Source: Rhodobacter sp. Har01
GTDB taxonomy: Bacteria; Pseudomonadota; Alphaproteobacteria; Rhodobacterales; Rhodobacteraceae
Assembly (NCBI RefSeq): GCF_020564565.1
Contig: NZ_JAJCTD010000001.1
Span: 186,001-250,000, forward strand
Length of the DNA: 64,000 bases
Direction: 5' to 3'
Numbering within the stretch: the first letter of the stretch is position 1; each line of letters begins with the position of its first letter. The notes beneath the pieces were generated by a model, which saw nothing but the letters and a program-made list of their open reading frames with translations, was not told where the DNA came from and searched no databases. Below are positions 36,205 through 44,648 of this stretch, in pieces. The translations under genes and the position numbers were made by a program.

Positions 36205-37232
36205 TGGCCGAGGTCCGCGTCGAACGGCTGGTAAAATCCTACGGCGCCGCCCGCGCGCTGGACGAGGTGACGCTGGATTTCCCCGATGGCGGCTTTTTCG
36301 GCCTGCTCGGGCCATCGGGCAGCGGCAAGACCACGCTTTTGCGCGCCATCGCCGGCTTCGTTGCCCCCGATGCCGGCCATGTCTTCATCGCCGGCCGGCC
36401 GGTGGAAGACGTGCCGGTCGAGGCGCGCGAGATCGGCATGGTGTTCCAGAGCTACGCCCTGTTCCCCAACATGACGGTGGCCGAGAACGTCGGCTTCGGG
36501 TTGGCGGTGCGAAAGATCTCCGGGGCGGAGCGTGCCCGCCGCGTGGCCGAGGTGCTGGAGCTGGTCCAGCTTGGCCCCTATGGCGCCCGCAAGCCGCAGC
36601 AACTGTCCGGCGGCCAGCGCCAGCGGGTCGCCATGGCCCGCGCCATTGTCACCCGCCCGCGCGTGCTGTTGCTGGACGAACCGCTGTCGGCGCTGGACAA
36701 GGCCCTGCGGGTGGACATGCAGATCGAATTGAAGCGCATCCAGCGCGAGGTCGGCATCACCACCATCTTCGTCACCCATGACCAGGAAGAGGCGCTGTCG
36801 CTGTCCGACCGCATCGGCATCCTGCGCGACGGAAGGCTGATCCGCACCGGCACCCCGCGCGAGGTCTACAGCGCCCCCGGCGACGCCTTCACTGCCCGCT
36901 TCCTGGGCGAGGCGAACATCCTGCGCGGCAGCGTCGAACCCGCCGGCCTGCGGCTGGCCGACGGCACGCTGCTGCCCGGGCGTGCCACCGCCTGCATGGC
37001 CGTCCGCCCCGAACACCTGCGCCTCACCGCCGCCGAACCCGCAACCTCGCACCGCCTGCGCCTGCGCCTTGTGCAGCGCATCTTCGGCGGCGCCTCGGGC
37101 ACGGCGGTGCTGGATTGGCAGGGCCAAAGGCTCAAGGCCACCGGCCCGGACGACACCTTCGCCGACCTTGCCGAGGGGCAGGAGGTCTGGGCCAGCTGGA
37201 CACCGGACCGCGCGCTGCCGCTGACGGATTAG
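36204..37232 (+). CDS. ABC ATPase, PotA type
   Basis: ATPase of 342 aa: Walker A GPSGSGKTT, Q-loop VFQSYALFPNMTV, signature LSGGQRQRVAMARA, Walker B VLLLDEPLSALDK, H-loop VTHDQEEALSLSD. The C-terminal part (from about residue 240) is a TOBE regulatory domain (MAVRPEHLRL). It completes the importer. The operon ends convergently with bciA only 10 bases away and no terminator is obvious. Confidence 0.93.
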   Translation: MAEVRVERLVKSYGAARALDEVTLDFPDGGFFGLLGPSGSGKTTLLRAIAGFVAPDAGHVFIAGRPVEDVPVEAREIGMVFQSYALFPNMTVAENVGFGLAVRKISGAERARRVAEVLELVQLGPYGARKPQQLSGGQRQRVAMARAIVTRPRVLLLDEPLSALDKALRVDMQIELKRIQREVGITTIFVTHDQEEALSLSDRIGILRDGRLIRTGTPREVYSAPGDAFTARFLGEANILRGSVEPAGLRLADGTLLPGRATACMAVRPEHLRLTAAEPATSHRLRLRLVQRIFGGASGTAVLDWQGQRLKATGPDDTFADLAEGQEVWASWTPDRALPLTD

Positions 37233-37242
37233 CCCCACGCCG

Positions 37243-38232
37243 CTAGAACGCCGCGTGCTCGCCGAGGTCGACCGAAGCCTCGCCGCGGATCAGGCGCTCA
37301 TAGAAATCGAACAGTGTCTCTGTGCCGGTTTCCGGCGTCGCATCCGCGTCATAGCGGCCGGTCTTCGGGTTCCACACCAGCATCGACTCGGTCGCGTAAT
37401 AGCGCCCGATCTTCGCAAACTCGGCCTTCGCCGCCAGCTTCGGCACCAGCTTCCCGGCCAGGCTCAGCCCCGCGATGATGGCGTCCATCATCGCCACCGG
37501 CACCTGGCGGAACTTCGGCTCAATCCCCAGCCTTTGGAACAGCCACTCGCCCTGTTCGCGCGGGGTGATCGCCGGCCCCGGCCCGCCGATCGGCAGGATG
37601 CGGTTCTGCAGCAAAAGGTCGGTCAGGCACTCGGCCAGATAGGCGCCCAGATCGGCATCGCTGATCGGCTTGCAGGCGGTCAGCCGCCCGTCGCCGAACA
37701 GCAGGAACGGCTTGCCCGCCTGCACCCGCGCCACCTGTCCCGACAGCGACTTGAAGAACGCCGTCGGCCGCACGATGGAATAGGTCAGCCCCGAGGCAAT
37801 GACCTCGGCCTCGAAGGCCAGCTTCGCCTGCTGGAAGGCCAGCAGCGGCCGTTGCACGCAGATCGCCGACAGCACCACCACCCGGGACGCCCCCGCCGCC
37901 TGCGCCGCCTTCAGCGCCGCAAGGCTGGCCGCATGGTCAATCGCCCAGGCATCCTGCGGCGCGCCCGTGCGCGAGGCAAGGCAGGTCACCAGCGCATCGA
38001 ACCGCTCGCCGCGAAAGCCCTCCGACGCCAGTGCGGCCGGATCGGTCACCTCACAGGCGCGGACCTCCGCCCCCGCAGGCAGGCCGCGGCGGGGGTCGAC
38101 ACCGGGCTTTGGGCGGACAAGGCACACCACCTGATGCCCGCGCGCCACCAGCGCCGCGGCGGTGGCGCGGCCGATGGTGCCCGTGGCGCCCAGCAGGACC
38201 ACGCGCAAAGGGGCAGGGGGGGTGTCGATCAT
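37243..38232 (-). CDS. bciA: BciA, 3,8-divinyl (proto)chlorophyllide 8-vinyl reductase
   Basis: NADPH-dependent reductase of 329 aa that reduces the C8-vinyl group in bacteriochlorophyll synthesis. An N-terminal Rossmann motif GATGTIGRAT, then SRVVVLSAICVQRPLLAFQQAKLAFE and the BciA-typical FKSLSGQVARVQAGKPFLLFGDG followed by LTACKPISDADLGAYLAEC. Its presence indicates a phototroph. The start overlaps the stop of the preceding gene by four bases, so it is transcribed with mobA rather than from a photosynthesis cluster. Confidence 0.92.
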   Translation of the reverse strand: MIDTPPAPLRVVLLGATGTIGRATAAALVARGHQVVCLVRPKPGVDPRRGLPAGAEVRACEVTDPAALASEGFRGERFDALVTCLASRTGAPQDAWAIDHAASLAALKAAQAAGASRVVVLSAICVQRPLLAFQQAKLAFEAEVIASGLTYSIVRPTAFFKSLSGQVARVQAGKPFLLFGDGRLTACKPISDADLGAYLAECLTDLLLQNRILPIGGPGPAITPREQGEWLFQRLGIEPKFRQVPVAMMDAIIAGLSLAGKLVPKLAAKAEFAKIGRYYATESMLVWNPKTGRYDADATPETGTETLFDFYERLIRGEASVDLGEHAAF

Positions 38233-39173
38233 GCGGCGGGGCCTTCGCATTGGATTGCGCTGCAATAACCTAGCCCCACTGCCGCCCGGCCTGAAGGGGA
38301 CAGAAGGGCGCGGGCAAAGGCCACTTCGTGGCCAAGGCCCAGAATCCAGCCTTCCTCGGCCGCTGCGGGCGGCACGCTGTCCAGCGCCGCGCCCAGCCCG
38401 CCCTCGGCCTGCAACCCGGCCAGGGCCGCCGCCAGCAGGCGCACCTGTGCGGCGTCCTTGACCTCGTCCCGCCCCATACCCGCCGCGATCTCGCGCGCCA
38501 GCAGCGACGGCCAGACCTCGGCCAGCACGATCCCCGCCCCGGCCCAAGGCTGGAACGGCCAGACCGCCAGATCGGCCCCGAACCGTGCCCGCAGCCGCGC
38601 CAGCGCCGCCTGGCCCGTCATCGCCTGCGAGCCGACCGCGCCCGCACCCCCCATCTGCCAGCAGGTGAAAGCGCCCTTCGCCTGGTGTTCGGCCAGCCGT
38701 CTTTCTTCCATCGCGTGCCCCTGCCGCGCCCGTCCCTTGCGCGGCAGACCCGGCGCCTCGTCCCGCCGGCCGTTGAACCAGAACGGCCCGATGCCGGGAA
38801 ACAGCCCGTTCAACCGCCCCGCCAGCGCAAAGCGGCACGGCTCGCCAGCCGCCCCGCGCCCCGGCGGCAGTTCGGCGGCAAAGAAATCCCACAGCGCCAG
38901 CGGATCGGGCCGCCCCACCACCCGCGCGGCAAAGCCCGCCGGGTAGCCGAAGGGAAAGTCGAAGGCGGCGAGGACCCGTCGGCCATTGGCACGCTCGGCG
39001 GTCAGGGTCCGGGCCAGCCAGTCCTCGGCCGCAATCCTGTTGCGAAGGTAGACGGGCGGAAAGGCCGGCCTTTCGGCGCGCGCCAGTGCGGCCCAGATCG
39101 CATCCTTCACCGGCCGCGGCCCGCGGTCGGCGCCGCCTGACCAGTCCACCACAAGGATGCTGTCGAAGCTCAT
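38229..39173 (-). CDS. MobA-linked DUF429/RNase H-fold-like protein
   Basis: A 314-aa soluble protein beginning SILVVDWSGGADRGPRPVKDAIWAA, the pattern of DUF429-type predicted nucleases (Asp in the first strand). AAFDFPFGYPAGFA and GIVLAEVWPSLLA are further conserved-looking blocks with Asp/Glu residues. Homologues are often labelled as molybdopterin guanine dinucleotide synthesis proteins in Rhodobacteraceae because of the mobA neighbour, but the sequence itself does not show such a role. Four-base overlaps link it to mobA upstream and bciA downstream. Confidence 0.7.
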   Translation of the reverse strand: MSFDSILVVDWSGGADRGPRPVKDAIWAALARAERPAFPPVYLRNRIAAEDWLARTLTAERANGRRVLAAFDFPFGYPAGFAARVVGRPDPLALWDFFAAELPPGRGAAGEPCRFALAGRLNGLFPGIGPFWFNGRRDEAPGLPRKGRARQGHAMEERRLAEHQAKGAFTCWQMGGAGAVGSQAMTGQAALARLRARFGADLAVWPFQPWAGAGIVLAEVWPSLLAREIAAGMGRDEVKDAAQVRLLAAALAGLQAEGGLGAALDSVPPAAAEEGWILGLGHEVAFARALLSPSGRAAVGLGYCSAIQCEGPAA

Positions 39174-39781
39174 CCCCGCAACAGCGCTTCGGCCGCCGTC
39201 AGGTCCTGCGGCGTGTTGAGGTTCAGGAACGGGTCCGGCACCGCCGCCGGAAATACTGCCACCGCCGCCCCCCGGGCCTGCGCCCACTGGCCGATCCGCC
39301 GCTCGCCCGCCGCCAGCGCCGCCGCCAGCGCAGGCCGCAGCGCCACCGGCCACAGCCCGCAGACCGGGTGCAGGCGCGGTCCCGCCTCGGTGGCCCCCGC
39401 CGCCACCGCGAAAGGCCCTGCCGCGGCCAGCCGGGCCACCAGGTCCAGCGGCAGGAACGGTGTGTCCGAGGCCACTGTCACCACCTCGGTCGCCCCCAGC
39501 CCCGCGGCCCAGTCCATCGCCGCCAGCACGCCCCCCAGCGGACCGGGGCTGTCTTCCACCCCCGCCGGCAGTACGTCCGGCAGCACCGGCAGGCCAAGCC
39601 CCGCAAACCGCGCCGGATCGCCGTTCGCGTTCAGCGCCAGCCGCCGGCATTGCCCCGCCAGCCGGTCGCGCACATGCGCCAGCACGGGCCGCCCGGCCAG
39701 CAGAAGCAGCCCCTTGTCGCCGCCGCCCATGCGCCGCGACTGCCCGCCGGCCAGGATCACGCCGGGCCAGTCGTCAGCCAT
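39170..39781 (-). CDS. mobA: MobA, molybdenum cofactor guanylyltransferase
   Basis: Protein of 203 aa that attaches GMP to molybdopterin, making the cofactor for DMSO-reductase-family enzymes. The start GVILAGGQSRRMGGGDKGLL is the nucleotide-binding loop with catalytic Lys; TVASDTPFLPLDLV carries the metal-binding Asp; FLNLNTPQDL is the C-terminal family motif. First gene of the mobA-DUF429-bciA unit. The 115 bases upstream of it show no clear promoter. Confidence 0.92.
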   Translation of the reverse strand: MADDWPGVILAGGQSRRMGGGDKGLLLLAGRPVLAHVRDRLAGQCRRLALNANGDPARFAGLGLPVLPDVLPAGVEDSPGPLGGVLAAMDWAAGLGATEVVTVASDTPFLPLDLVARLAAAGPFAVAAGATEAGPRLHPVCGLWPVALRPALAAALAAGERRIGQWAQARGAAVAVFPAAVPDPFLNLNTPQDLTAAEALLRG

Positions 39782-39896
39782 GGCCGGAGCTTGACAGGAT
39801 CGTGGGCGGGGGGGCGGACAGAGGGACCGGCGTCATGCCGGCGATGATGCAACGCCGGCGACCGTGCCGCAAGGCACCCGGACCGGCGGCGCCGGC

Positions 39897-41009
39897 CTAG
39901 CGGTCCAGGCGGAAGGTCAGTTTCCGGCGGCTCAGGGTGGCCTCGATGTTGCGGATCAGCTTCGCCGGTCTTGCGGCGGGCAGGGCGGTCCAGTCCGCCG
40001 CCTGGGCCACGAAGCCCGTCTCTGCCAGGCGCTGGCCGACCGCCGCGAAATCGACTTCGCCAAACGAGAAGTTGTCCACCCGCTTGCGGTCTGACCGGAT
40101 CCAGTTGCCGAGGATGGCGTCGATGACGAGAGGCTTGGTTCCGGTGAAATCGGCAAGCTGCTGCAGGATGCCGTTGGCGCCGGGGCCAAGCCTGCGCCGG
40201 ATGACCGCGACCCGCAGGTCGGGCCGTGCGACCATCGCCAGAAGGTGCAGCGCCGAGCCGTCCGGGGCCACGACCAGCCGCGCCGCCTTGTAGCACGCAA
40301 TCTGCTCGGTCAGGCTCTGCAACTGGGGGTGGAAGATGGCGTAGCCGGCCTGCTCAAGGTAGGTCTGCAGCCGCTTTTCGCCCAGGATGCCGCCGAAATC
40401 GGCGCCAAGCTTCGCGCGCGAAATATACAGACGCTGGGGACCGTCCGGCGCGACCGAACGGGCAAACCGGTTGCGGATGAAGGCGCGGAAGGGGGCCGTG
40501 CCGCCGGCCAGAGGGCCGATGCCGAAGCCCTGGCCCGGCACCTCGAGATGCTCGAACCGGGTCGGCCGGTCCAGCACCCGGACCGGCACCCGCAGGTCGA
40601 GCAGATCGAGGAAGGCGCGCTGAAAGCCGGTGAGTTCCGGTGCGCCGGCGGCCGGGTCAAGGGGTGCGCCGGGCAGGAACACGATGCCGTCGATGTCCTT
40701 CTCCAACCGCTCAAGCGCCCAGAGGCGGCCGGTGCTTTCGGTCAGGAAGTGGCCGAAATGGGCGTGCAGGGGGCCGGCCCACATCCAGCGGCCGGGCTGA
40801 TAGGCCGGCGTCTCGGGCAGCGGCGGCGGCACCATCAGCGGCCGCCCGCGCCACAGCACCGCCTCGTGGACATAGCGACCGCTGGCGTCGAAAACCCCTG
40901 AGGGATGAACCAGATAGCCTGCCTGGACATGGTTGACGACGGCGTCCGGCACCGACCGGATCGTCGTCGACCAGCCGCCAAGCGGATCGGGGGCCTGGGT
41001 CGCGTCCAT
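39897..41009 (-). CDS. GT61-family glycosyltransferase (paralogue A)
   Basis: DUF563/GT61-type glycosyltransferase of 370 aa. Family features: HFGHFLTESTGRLWALE near the N-terminus, LYISRAKLGADFGGILGEKRL, then HPQLQSLTEQIACYKAARLVVAPDGSALHL, where the SLTEQI..Y and DGSAL blocks are the GT61 core. It aligns end to end with the divergent gene at 46662-47960 (both share VPDAVV/I, YVHEAVLWRG and GQGFGIGPL), so they are paralogues bracketing the cluster. I use ATG 41009 by alignment with that paralogue; a TTG overlapping the previous stop would add 23 Pro/Ala-rich residues. Confidence 0.85.
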   Translation of the reverse strand: MDATQAPDPLGGWSTTIRSVPDAVVNHVQAGYLVHPSGVFDASGRYVHEAVLWRGRPLMVPPPLPETPAYQPGRWMWAGPLHAHFGHFLTESTGRLWALERLEKDIDGIVFLPGAPLDPAAGAPELTGFQRAFLDLLDLRVPVRVLDRPTRFEHLEVPGQGFGIGPLAGGTAPFRAFIRNRFARSVAPDGPQRLYISRAKLGADFGGILGEKRLQTYLEQAGYAIFHPQLQSLTEQIACYKAARLVVAPDGSALHLLAMVARPDLRVAVIRRRLGPGANGILQQLADFTGTKPLVIDAILGNWIRSDRKRVDNFSFGEVDFAAVGQRLAETGFVAQAADWTALPAARPAKLIRNIEATLSRRKLTFRLDR

Positions 41010-41077
41010 CGGGTCGGCGGCGGCGCGGGATGCGCCGGGCCGGGCCTGGGGTCGCCCCGGGGGGGCGGACGGTGGGG

Positions 41078-43411
41078 TCAATGGCTTGCCTCCCCCGGCT
41101 GCGGCACGGTGAAGAAGAAGTCGGGCGGAAGGTCCGGGTTCAGGGCGATCTCGTCGGGAATCACCTGCGGCCCGGCGCTGAACACGGCCGAGCCGAAGTG
41201 CTGCTGCATGCGGCACAGCCGGTTCATCCGCGCGCCGGTCAGTTCGGCGAACAGCGCCTGGGAATCCGCGCGCGCCATCAGTTCGGCGATCTTCTCGCGA
41301 TGTCTGGCGACGCTGAGGTCATGCGCGGCGCGAATCTCGGGATCGGCCAGCAGGCGGTCCATCTCGGCCTGCAGCGGCGCCAGCATGCGCTGGACCGAGT
41401 GGTCCGCTTCGGCGTTGTGGCTCATCCTGAACCAGTAGTTGCGGCCCTGGTCGCGGTCGATGTGGTTCACCCGGCCGCGGTCGCGCTTGACCAGGAAGCT
41501 TTCCACCGATCGCACCGCGTAATGATTGAGCTGCACCCAGTCATAGCCATAGGTCGCCAGCGTCGAGCGCCAGCCGTTGCGCAGCATCTCGTTCGGCATC
41601 GGCCGGCCCGAGCCGTTCAGCCAGTGGATGCGGTCCCAGTGGTCGGGCTTGAGGCCCTTGGGGCGATGCACGCCGAACTTGCGGAAGATCTCGATGTTGC
41701 GAAACAGCGTCTTGAAGCCCCAGGCTTGGTGCGGCTTGCGCACGATTTCCGGGGCGCAGCGGTCGAACTGCGCCAGGACCGGGCGATCCTCGTAGCGGAC
41801 CACATCGGAATGGCCGAACAGCCGCCAGGTCAGGCTGATCATGTTGGCCTCGCCCATCGCGGTAAACAGCCCGGGCAGGGTGCCGTCGCCGATCTTGACG
41901 TTGATGTATTCGTCCACGTCCATGCAGATCAGCCAGTCGGCGGCCTGCATGACCGGCTCGGCCTCGGCGGCTTGCAGGGCGGCATACTGCGGGCTGGCGC
42001 TGCCGCCGGGCCGCCAGGGGTTCTCGCGGTGCTGGCACAGGCCCTTGGCTTGCAGCAGCGCAAGAAAGCTGTCGGTGCCGTCGGTGCAGTCGTTGGTATA
42101 GACCAGAAAGCCGGTGACCCCGAGGACGCGATGATAGGCGATCCATTCCAGCAGGAAGGGGCCTTCGTTCTTCATCGTGGTCACGATCACGGTGTCAAGC
42201 TGCCCCACATCCTTGGCCGCCGCCGGACGGATGGCCGTCTTCGGCGGGCGCGCCGGGTTGTGGCCGAAATGATCTGTCGCCAGGGCCAGGAGCATCGGGT
42301 CTTCGATGATCGACGTCTTGGGCACCAGCCGGGCGGTCGGTTCGTCCGGGATGCGGATGGCCATCGCGCGAAAGAACGGAACCGCCGGCAGCGTCTGCGG
42401 CGCGGTCTCGGCGATGCGGACCAGCCGCCAGATTCGGCCAAGGCCCGCCCGCCGGGGCGACACCCCCCAGCGCGTCAGCCGGGACACCGGCGCGAAGGGC
42501 CGGCAGATGTGGTCGCCGAAGCGCGCCGGCTGGCCGGGCTTGACGCGCCAGGGATAGGCCGGCGTCCCGGTCAGCGCGATGCAGCCGCCCGCCGCCTGCC
42601 GGCAAAGCTCGAACGGGTTGGGTGCGTCGGGTGCAAGCACGTCGGTGACGTCAAGCGCCAGCACCGCCCGCGCCTGAGACAGAAAGGCCCATTTGGCGGC
42701 CTCATAGAGCAGCGGCTCGCCCAGCGCGGCACGCCAGCGATCCGGCGCCGGCCTTTCGATCCGCGCCAGACCCGGTGCCCCGGGCGCCTGGGTGACATGG
42801 GTCTGCGCCGGCGTGTCCGGCTTGCCCAGCGGCAGGGTGCAGCCCAAGAGCACGACGGTCATGTCGATGCCGGCCAGGGCAAGACGCAGCGCGGCGTCGA
42901 AATCGGGGTCGGCGTCGGGCGCGCGGTCGATGATGAGCGCGCCCGAAGCGCCGAAGCTGCGGGCATGATAGATCAGGTGGTCGGCAACCTGCGCCGCGGT
43001 CTCGCCGATCCGGCAGCCCAGCAGGGTGTTGCGGTCGGCCAGAAGCCCGGGTTCGGCCCGCAGCGCCGGGGCATCGAGGCGACCGCCGTCGGCCAGGGCC
43101 AGCGGTCCCGGGCCGCGCGCGGTGACGAGGGTCGAGCCGGCCACTTCGACCAGGCTTTCGACGACGGCATGGCCCAGCGATGGCGCCGCTTCGAAGGCGG
43201 TGGCGCGGGTGCCGGACCCGAAGACGAAGCGGCGGCGCTCATCCTCGGTCTCGATGCAGGCAATCAGCCGGCTGAGGCCCGGCGCGCCGATGTCCCGGCC
43301 CGGCAACAGGCGGCGCAGGACGGTGGCCCGCACCGCGGCCACGGCACCGGCCTTGCCCGCCGGTTTCCTGCGACGGCTGGCCGGCAGGGCGTCTTCGGCT
43401 GTGTCGCCCAA
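41078..43411 (-). CDS. Tandem-domain glycosyltransferase (GT2/GT92-like), first domain degenerate
   Basis: Protein of 777 aa. The C-terminal transferase domain (about 406-640) has TVIVTTMKNEGPFLLEWIAYHRVLG, YTNDCTDGTD and the metal-binding DVDEYINV (Asp498, Asp500). Residues about 128-340 look like a second, worn copy: LLGCRIGETAAQVADHLIYHARSFG parallels the nucleotide-binding block, and ALDVTDVLAP (254-257) replaces the acidic DVDE. No ATG is in frame near the upstream stop. TTG at 43411 (AAAGAGG nine bases upstream) is preferred, GTG 43435 is the alternative. It lies five bases inside the reach of the upstream GSCFA stop, so coupled translation is likely. Confidence 0.82.
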   Translation of the reverse strand: MGDTAEDALPASRRRKPAGKAGAVAAVRATVLRRLLPGRDIGAPGLSRLIACIETEDERRRFVFGSGTRATAFEAAPSLGHAVVESLVEVAGSTLVTARGPGPLALADGGRLDAPALRAEPGLLADRNTLLGCRIGETAAQVADHLIYHARSFGASGALIIDRAPDADPDFDAALRLALAGIDMTVVLLGCTLPLGKPDTPAQTHVTQAPGAPGLARIERPAPDRWRAALGEPLLYEAAKWAFLSQARAVLALDVTDVLAPDAPNPFELCRQAAGGCIALTGTPAYPWRVKPGQPARFGDHICRPFAPVSRLTRWGVSPRRAGLGRIWRLVRIAETAPQTLPAVPFFRAMAIRIPDEPTARLVPKTSIIEDPMLLALATDHFGHNPARPPKTAIRPAAAKDVGQLDTVIVTTMKNEGPFLLEWIAYHRVLGVTGFLVYTNDCTDGTDSFLALLQAKGLCQHRENPWRPGGSASPQYAALQAAEAEPVMQAADWLICMDVDEYINVKIGDGTLPGLFTAMGEANMISLTWRLFGHSDVVRYEDRPVLAQFDRCAPEIVRKPHQAWGFKTLFRNIEIFRKFGVHRPKGLKPDHWDRIHWLNGSGRPMPNEMLRNGWRSTLATYGYDWVQLNHYAVRSVESFLVKRDRGRVNHIDRDQGRNYWFRMSHNAEADHSVQRMLAPLQAEMDRLLADPEIRAAHDLSVARHREKIAELMARADSQALFAELTGARMNRLCRMQQHFGSAVFSAGPQVIPDEIALNPDLPPDFFFTVPQPGEASH

Positions 43412-43415
43412 TGGC

Positions 43416-44519
43416 TCAGGCCTCTTTCCCCGCACGCCGGCGTTCCCTGCGTTCCTGCCGCTGCGCCCGGCGGTCCTTGCGGTCTTCGCGGTTCTGGTCC
43501 CCGGCTTCCGATTCCGATTCCGATTCCGATTCCGGTTCCGGCGCTGGCCCCGCGTCGGACGAGCCGTCTTCGAGATGCGCCCGGGTGAACACCGCCATGA
43601 CGCGCGCCACGCCTTCATCGGTGACGCTGCGCAGGTTCGGTTCGAAATAAGACGCCCCGGCCTTGGTCGAGGTCACGATCTCGTAGGACGGGAAATAGTC
43701 GATCTCGGGGAAATCGGCGGCAAGCTCGCCGGCGCAGGCCCGCAGCACCGATTTGGAATAGCTCGTGGCCGGCAGCACATGGTCGCCCGACGCGGTGGCA
43801 GTCAGGGGCACCGGCGACACTGTCAGCAGGACACGCAGGCCCGGGTTCAGCGCCTTGAGGCGGGCAAGGGCGGCCAGCAGGTCGGCCCGCACCTCGGCCA
43901 GCCGGAAGTTGACAAAGCCGTGCAGCGCTTCGTCGAAGCTGCCGGCAATGGTCCCCGGTGCCGTGGGATAGACCTGGCCCGTCGGCTTGTGCATCCAGGC
44001 CTCGGTCAGGCCCAGGGTGAAGACGAAGACATCGGCCTGCGAGAACACCTCGCGCACCTTGGCCAGGTGCAGCAGCCGCGCCTGCCGCAGCGTGGCTTCG
44101 TCGGGGAAGCCATCGGGTTCGATGTTGGGGCGCAGGGCGTCGTAGCAGCGGCCGTCCTTGTGCCAGATCGCGTCGAAGTCGGGCGCGATGTCCCAGGCTT
44201 CTTCCAGAAGCTGGCGCAACTGGCGGGCGGTGTAGATGTTGCCATAGCGCGCCGAATACAGGCCATAGCCATAGCGGCTGACCTGATCGGCCGGAATCCG
44301 GTCGGGCGCCGGTTCGCCGTCCAGCACGTTGAAGCCGTTGCGCCGCAGGGCGCGCCCGACGTGCTGGGCGAAACAGGAGCCGGCCGTGACGATCCGGTCG
44401 GTCTTTGCCAGGCGCCATTTCGGCTGGTAGATCCCGGCCGGGGGATAGGGCGTTTCGGCCAGGCCGGTGCGCCAGTAGGCCCGCGCGGCCAGGCCCTGAT
44501 ACGGTGAGTTACCCTGCAT
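43416..44519 (-). CDS. GSCFA-domain protein with Ser-Glu repeat and basic tail
   Basis: A 367-aa protein named for its motif, seen as TAGSCFAQHVGRALRRNGF at about residue 45. GSCFA proteins resemble SGNH-type esterases and occur beside glycan genes. RYGYGLYSARYGNIYTARQLRQLL and FVFTLGLTEAW are typical. After about residue 320 comes an acidic ESESESESE stretch encoded by a hexanucleotide repeat, then a Lys/Arg-rich tail (DRKDRRAQRQERRERRRAG). ATG 44519 is chosen over an upstream in-frame ATG at 44597 lacking conserved sequence. Confidence 0.82.
   Translation of the reverse strand: MQGNSPYQGLAARAYWRTGLAETPYPPAGIYQPKWRLAKTDRIVTAGSCFAQHVGRALRRNGFNVLDGEPAPDRIPADQVSRYGYGLYSARYGNIYTARQLRQLLEEAWDIAPDFDAIWHKDGRCYDALRPNIEPDGFPDEATLRQARLLHLAKVREVFSQADVFVFTLGLTEAWMHKPTGQVYPTAPGTIAGSFDEALHGFVNFRLAEVRADLLAALARLKALNPGLRVLLTVSPVPLTATASGDHVLPATSYSKSVLRACAGELAADFPEIDYFPSYEIVTSTKAGASYFEPNLRSVTDEGVARVMAVFTRAHLEDGSSDAGPAPEPESESESESEAGDQNREDRKDRRAQRQERRERRRAGKEA
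43505..43540. repeat. Hexanucleotide tandem repeat inside the GSCFA gene
   Basis: Six consecutive units of (N)TTCCG: CTTCCG, four times ATTCCG, then GTTCCG. On the coding strand they give the Ser-Glu repeat. Because the unit is six bases, slippage would change repeat number without shifting the frame. Confidence 0.85.
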
Positions 44520-44648
44520 TCCGCCATCCTTGCCGGGGCCGGACCCAACCCGACGGCCTCTGGCTGCGACGTTGCGCCATGGTCGGGGCGGATTCAACCC
44601 CCCGGGTGCGCCGGTGCGTCGGTTCGGCCGATCCGCCGGGGGGCGTGG

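Noticed and set aside
43505..43540. Short tandem repeat as a possible CRISPR array
   Set aside because: Units are six bases without spacers and lie inside a coding frame; no cas genes are present.
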